Of a stretch of 7,853 bases of DNA, positions 6,391 through 7,853 are shown one piece after another. The notes below the pieces were generated by a model that did no database searches, was not told the origin of the DNA, and saw nothing but the letters and a program-made list of their open reading frames with translations. The stretch is from Solobacterium sp. Lineage in GTDB: Bacteria; Bacillota_I; Bacilli_A; Erysipelotrichales; Erysipelotrichaceae. The stretch is taken from NCBI GenBank assembly GCA_016284975.1, contig JAEEPV010000137.1, forward strand, positions 1 to 7,853, given 5' to 3'. A program made the position numbers and the translations under genes. Position 1 is the stretch's first letter, and each line of letters begins with the position of its first letter.

Positions 6391-6412
6391 ACTTCGGTTA
6401 GCTAAAGCTAAC
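6391..6412 (-). promoter_or_regulatory. Operator-like palindrome, site A
   Basis: On the minus strand GTTAGCTTTAGCTAAC (6412-6397) is an inverted repeat with 7-bp arms around TT, followed by CGAAGT. It is repeated imperfectly as site B 88 bp downstream, with the same arms and the same trailing GAAGT. It begins 3 nt after a candidate -10 box. Having two like-oriented copies upstream of one operon makes a chance palindrome unlikely. Confidence 0.6.
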
Positions 6413-6415
6413 TGT

Positions 6416-6444
6416 ATTTTTACTCCAAACCGCAAAGAAATCAA
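6416..6444 (-). promoter_or_regulatory. Candidate distal operon promoter
   Basis: On the minus strand TTGATT (6444-6439) serves as -35 and, after 17 bp, AAAAAT (6421-6416) as -10; shifting by one base gives TAAAAA with a 16-bp spacer. Each hexamer matches consensus at 4 of 6 positions. The predicted start would lie inside site A, as in the proximal promoter. Without the operator context I would not call this promoter. Confidence 0.3.
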
Positions 6445-6567
6445 GAGGGAGCTGAAAAACAGTCTGCCTGTTCGATAATAATTCGCGGGCAGTAACATAT
6501 CTGCAGGTTTTTGACATTTCCCGTTTATAGGCATATGCCGGCAGCCGGAATTTGCCGATTATTCTCA

Positions 6568-7455
6568 TTATGACCAGCCTTCGCATGCGCCGCAATTGAA
6601 GCACCCGTTACAGAGGATCTTAAATGAACATTCATCACATTTTCGGGCGTAATGCGGAATGTATAGCTTCTCCGGCGGGATTGGATGACCGTTCTCGTCC
6701 TTCAATTCAAAATGGATCGGTCTGCCCTGAAAAGTCATACCGGAATGAACCGCCTGAGCGTTTTGAAGCCGCTTACTCCTGATTGTGAATTTCCTGCCGT
6801 CTTTTATGAAGACCGTTCCTGTCTCCATAAAACAGAAAGTGATATCCCGCGATACGCATTCCTCTCTCAGAGCTTTTACCCATTCAAAATCGCAAGGTCT
6901 TGTCCCGCCATAATTCTCTCCGCCACAGGCGACCTGCTCAATCTGTCCGCTGTCAAGATATTTTCCAATACTGATTGGCCCTAAAAGAGGAGCACAGTGC
7001 AGTCCCTTGTGCTTAAACGGCAGTTCAAGAAGCAACGGTATTCTCTCGTCTGCTCTGATGTGATTTTCACAAGTAACGTTTAAGAAGACGTTATCCCAGC
7101 CTGACCCCCAGTTTTCGGGCAGGCATTTTTTAATTCGTTCCGGTCTTTTGGTCAAAAGCAGAAAAATGACATCACTTCTCTTATGTATGATATCCCACGC
7201 TTCCTCACGCCACCTGTCTGCTTCCTCCAGAAAGAAATCCGATGTCATGCAGACGCTGATCATTTCACCGCTTTGAATCTTGTATTTTTTGTTCTTATCT
7301 CTTGACAGAGGGTATCTGAATCCCGTTTTCGTTTGATAAATTTCTGCGCCGTTCCTGCCCCTCATCCGGTCAAGATAGTACACATAGCAGTTCTGACAGC
7401 CTTCGCTGCATTTTATGCAGCCATGCCAGGGATTCCAATTACTGTGCATTGCCAT
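6568..7455 (-). CDS. DUF5131 (phage Gp37/Gp68-like) protein with cysteine-rich tail
   Basis: A 295-residue protein whose start carries the family signature: S5-N-W-N-P-W-H-G-C13, then C16, C20 and C23-Y. The spacing C13-x6-C20-x2-C23 is the usual family arrangement; C16 additionally creates a C-x3-C-x2-C radical-SAM-type motif. Later elements are T71-S-D-F-F, L101-T-K-R-P-E-R and A176-C-G-G-E-N. The C-terminus has C273-x2-C276-x5-C282-x2-C285-x2-C288-x2-C291, which could hold a further iron-sulphur cluster. The true reaction is unknown. I start it at ATG 7455, with GAGGA 7 nt upstream and M3 as an alternative. The open frame reaches back to 7614, but that part overlaps a relic of another gene and is not family-like. 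It stands alone between a housekeeping gene and the operon and may be of mobile origin. No clear promoter was seen. Confidence 0.85.
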   Translation of the reverse strand: MAMHSNWNPWHGCIKCSEGCQNCYVYYLDRMRGRNGAEIYQTKTGFRYPLSRDKNKKYKIQSGEMISVCMTSDFFLEEADRWREEAWDIIHKRSDVIFLLLTKRPERIKKCLPENWGSGWDNVFLNVTCENHIRADERIPLLLELPFKHKGLHCAPLLGPISIGKYLDSGQIEQVACGGENYGGTRPCDFEWVKALREECVSRDITFCFMETGTVFIKDGRKFTIRSKRLQNAQAVHSGMTFQGRPIHFELKDENGHPIPPEKLYIPHYARKCDECSFKILCNGCFNCGACEGWS

Positions 7456-7462
7456 TGATTTA

Positions 7463-7467
7463 TCCTC
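7463..7467 (-). promoter_or_regulatory. Ribosome binding site that fixes the start at 7455
   Basis: GAGGA on the minus strand, 7 nt before ATG 7455. It supports starting the DUF5131 protein right before its W-N-P-W-H-G-C signature rather than at the upstream end of the open frame. Confidence 0.6.
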
Positions 7468-7489
7468 TTTTTTCCTACACTTCACAATC

Positions 7490-7639
7490 TCATCGATACA
7501 GCACAACAAAGTAGTTTTCCAATACAGAAAGCCACTCGCTAAGCATAGTTGATGATACTCCGACTTCTCCTGACATTCCGGAAAGGTAAACAACCTGCCC
7601 TGTTCTTCCGGCAAGCGATTTTAAAAATCTTAAGAACGC
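7490..7639 (-). pseudogene. Relic of a DUF4143-type AAA ATPase gene
   Basis: In one minus-strand frame this stretch reads 49 codons to a TGA at 7490-7492. It contains F-L-K-S-L-A-G-R-T-G-Q, then V-G-V-S-S-T-M-L-S-E-W-L-S-V-L-E, the hallmark of the DUF4143 C-terminal domain of AAA ATPases: an A-G-R-T-G-Q motif followed by a winged-helix-like segment ending in W-L-x-x-L-E. The ATPase domain before it and the rest of DUF4143 after it are missing. The frame is closed just upstream by a TGA inside the end of the methyltransferase gene and has no start or ribosome binding site of its own. It is therefore a decayed internal fragment of a gene normally around 400 residues long. It fills nearly the whole gap between its neighbours, so the start region of the DUF5131 gene was built on or next to this relic. 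Confidence 0.75.
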
Positions 7640-7853
7640 ATTTCAGTCTTTTGCAGCAACACTACCGTCTCGATGTGATTCGTATTCGGGAACATATCGA
7701 CCGGCTGAATATCACCCGGTTCATAACCCCTTTCTTTCAGGTAGGCACAGTCTCTTGCCAGAGTTGAAGGATCGCATGATACATAAACGAGTCGTTTTGG
7801 AGCGATCGATATAATCGCATCCAGCGTTTCCGTTGAACATCCCTTCCGCGGAG
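7630..7853 (-). CDS. rlmD: 23S rRNA (uracil-5-)-methyltransferase, RlmD/TrmA family (C-terminal part)
   Basis: Only the last 73 codons are in the window; the gene continues beyond the right edge. The enzyme transfers a methyl group from SAM to C5 of a uridine in 23S rRNA. The visible part starts in the P-R-K-G-C motif. It then has L21-V-Y-V-S-C26-D-P-S-T-L-A-R-D, in which C26 is the catalytic cysteine of the TrmA family, and D52-M-F-P-N-T-N-H-I-E61, the second family signature with the general-base glutamate. The stop is TAA at 7630-7632. No frameshift is seen. Clostridia often carry several paralogues of this family, so the exact target (the RlmD-type or RlmCD-type positions) cannot be fixed from the C-terminus alone. 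No convincing terminator follows; the relic of an ATPase gene begins at once. Confidence 0.9.
   Translation of the reverse strand, partial: PRKGCSTETLDAIISIAPKRLVYVSCDPSTLARDCAYLKERGYEPGDIQPVDMFPNTNHIETVVLLQKTEMRS

Noticed and set aside
6530..6550. Palindrome GGCATATGCC next to a short CCGG/CCGG hairpin just after the DUF5131 gene
   Set aside because: There is no T-run on either strand, so it is not an intrinsic terminator. It is a single copy with no matching site elsewhere in the window.
6398..6568. Possible 56-codon minus-strand ORF starting at the TAATG overlap after the DUF5131 stop
   Set aside because: There is at best a distant GAAGG before the ATG, no recognised family, and the stop lies inside the site A palindrome. 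The region is better explained as regulatory.
7456..7614. 53-residue N-terminal extension of the DUF5131 protein
   Set aside because: It overlaps the ATPase relic in another frame, has no ribosome binding site, and the family signature begins right at the ATG at 7455, which does have one.
1..7853. CRISPR arrays, tRNA or rRNA genes, insertion sequences, toxin-antitoxin pairs
   Set aside because: No regularly spaced repeats, tRNA-like cloverleaf, transposase motifs or small toxin-like gene pair were seen on either strand.

Overview
The window looks like a stretch of a Bacillota (Clostridia-type) chromosome. The evidence is strong GGAGG-type ribosome binding sites, an rlmD-type rRNA methyltransferase ending, and protein families typical of gut and anaerobic Clostridia (ATC-hydrolase-like proteins, DUF6796-like membrane proteins, DUF5131). 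The exact genus cannot be told from the sequence. Every gene supported here is on the minus strand, so transcription runs from high to low coordinates.

Right end (7853 to 6568): the C-terminal 73 codons of a TrmA/RlmD-family 23S rRNA uracil-5-methyltransferase. Next comes a short relic of a DUF4143-type AAA ATPase gene (about 7639-7490), then a complete DUF5131 (phage Gp37/Gp68-like) protein with a radical-SAM-like cysteine motif and a C-terminal six-cysteine tail.

Control region (6567 to 6260, about 308 bp, no convincing gene): two copies of a 22-bp element built on the palindrome GTTAG-N6-CTAAC lie 88 bp apart. Each sits directly after a candidate -10 box. An AU-rich hairpin with an 8-T tract lies between them and could be a terminator or attenuator. 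This looks like a repressor-controlled double promoter for everything downstream; no regulator gene is in the window.

Operon (6259 to 2): nine genes in a row with stop/start overlaps or gaps of no more than 58 bp. In order of transcription they are: two related six-helix membrane proteins (DUF6796-like); a metallo-beta-lactamase-fold hydrolase; a membrane-anchored class I SAM methyltransferase; a small four-helix membrane protein; an ATC-hydrolase-like protein; an alpha/beta hydrolase; a second ATC-hydrolase-like protein; and a second small membrane protein related to the first. The last five genes therefore contain a duplicated two-gene module (membrane protein plus ATC-hydrolase-like protein) flanking the alpha/beta hydrolase. 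Three hydrolase folds, a membrane methyltransferase and four membrane proteins under one control region suggest a membrane-associated pathway that modifies or degrades a small or lipophilic compound. The substrate cannot be read from sequence, and this cassette is the best candidate for an undescribed system in the window.
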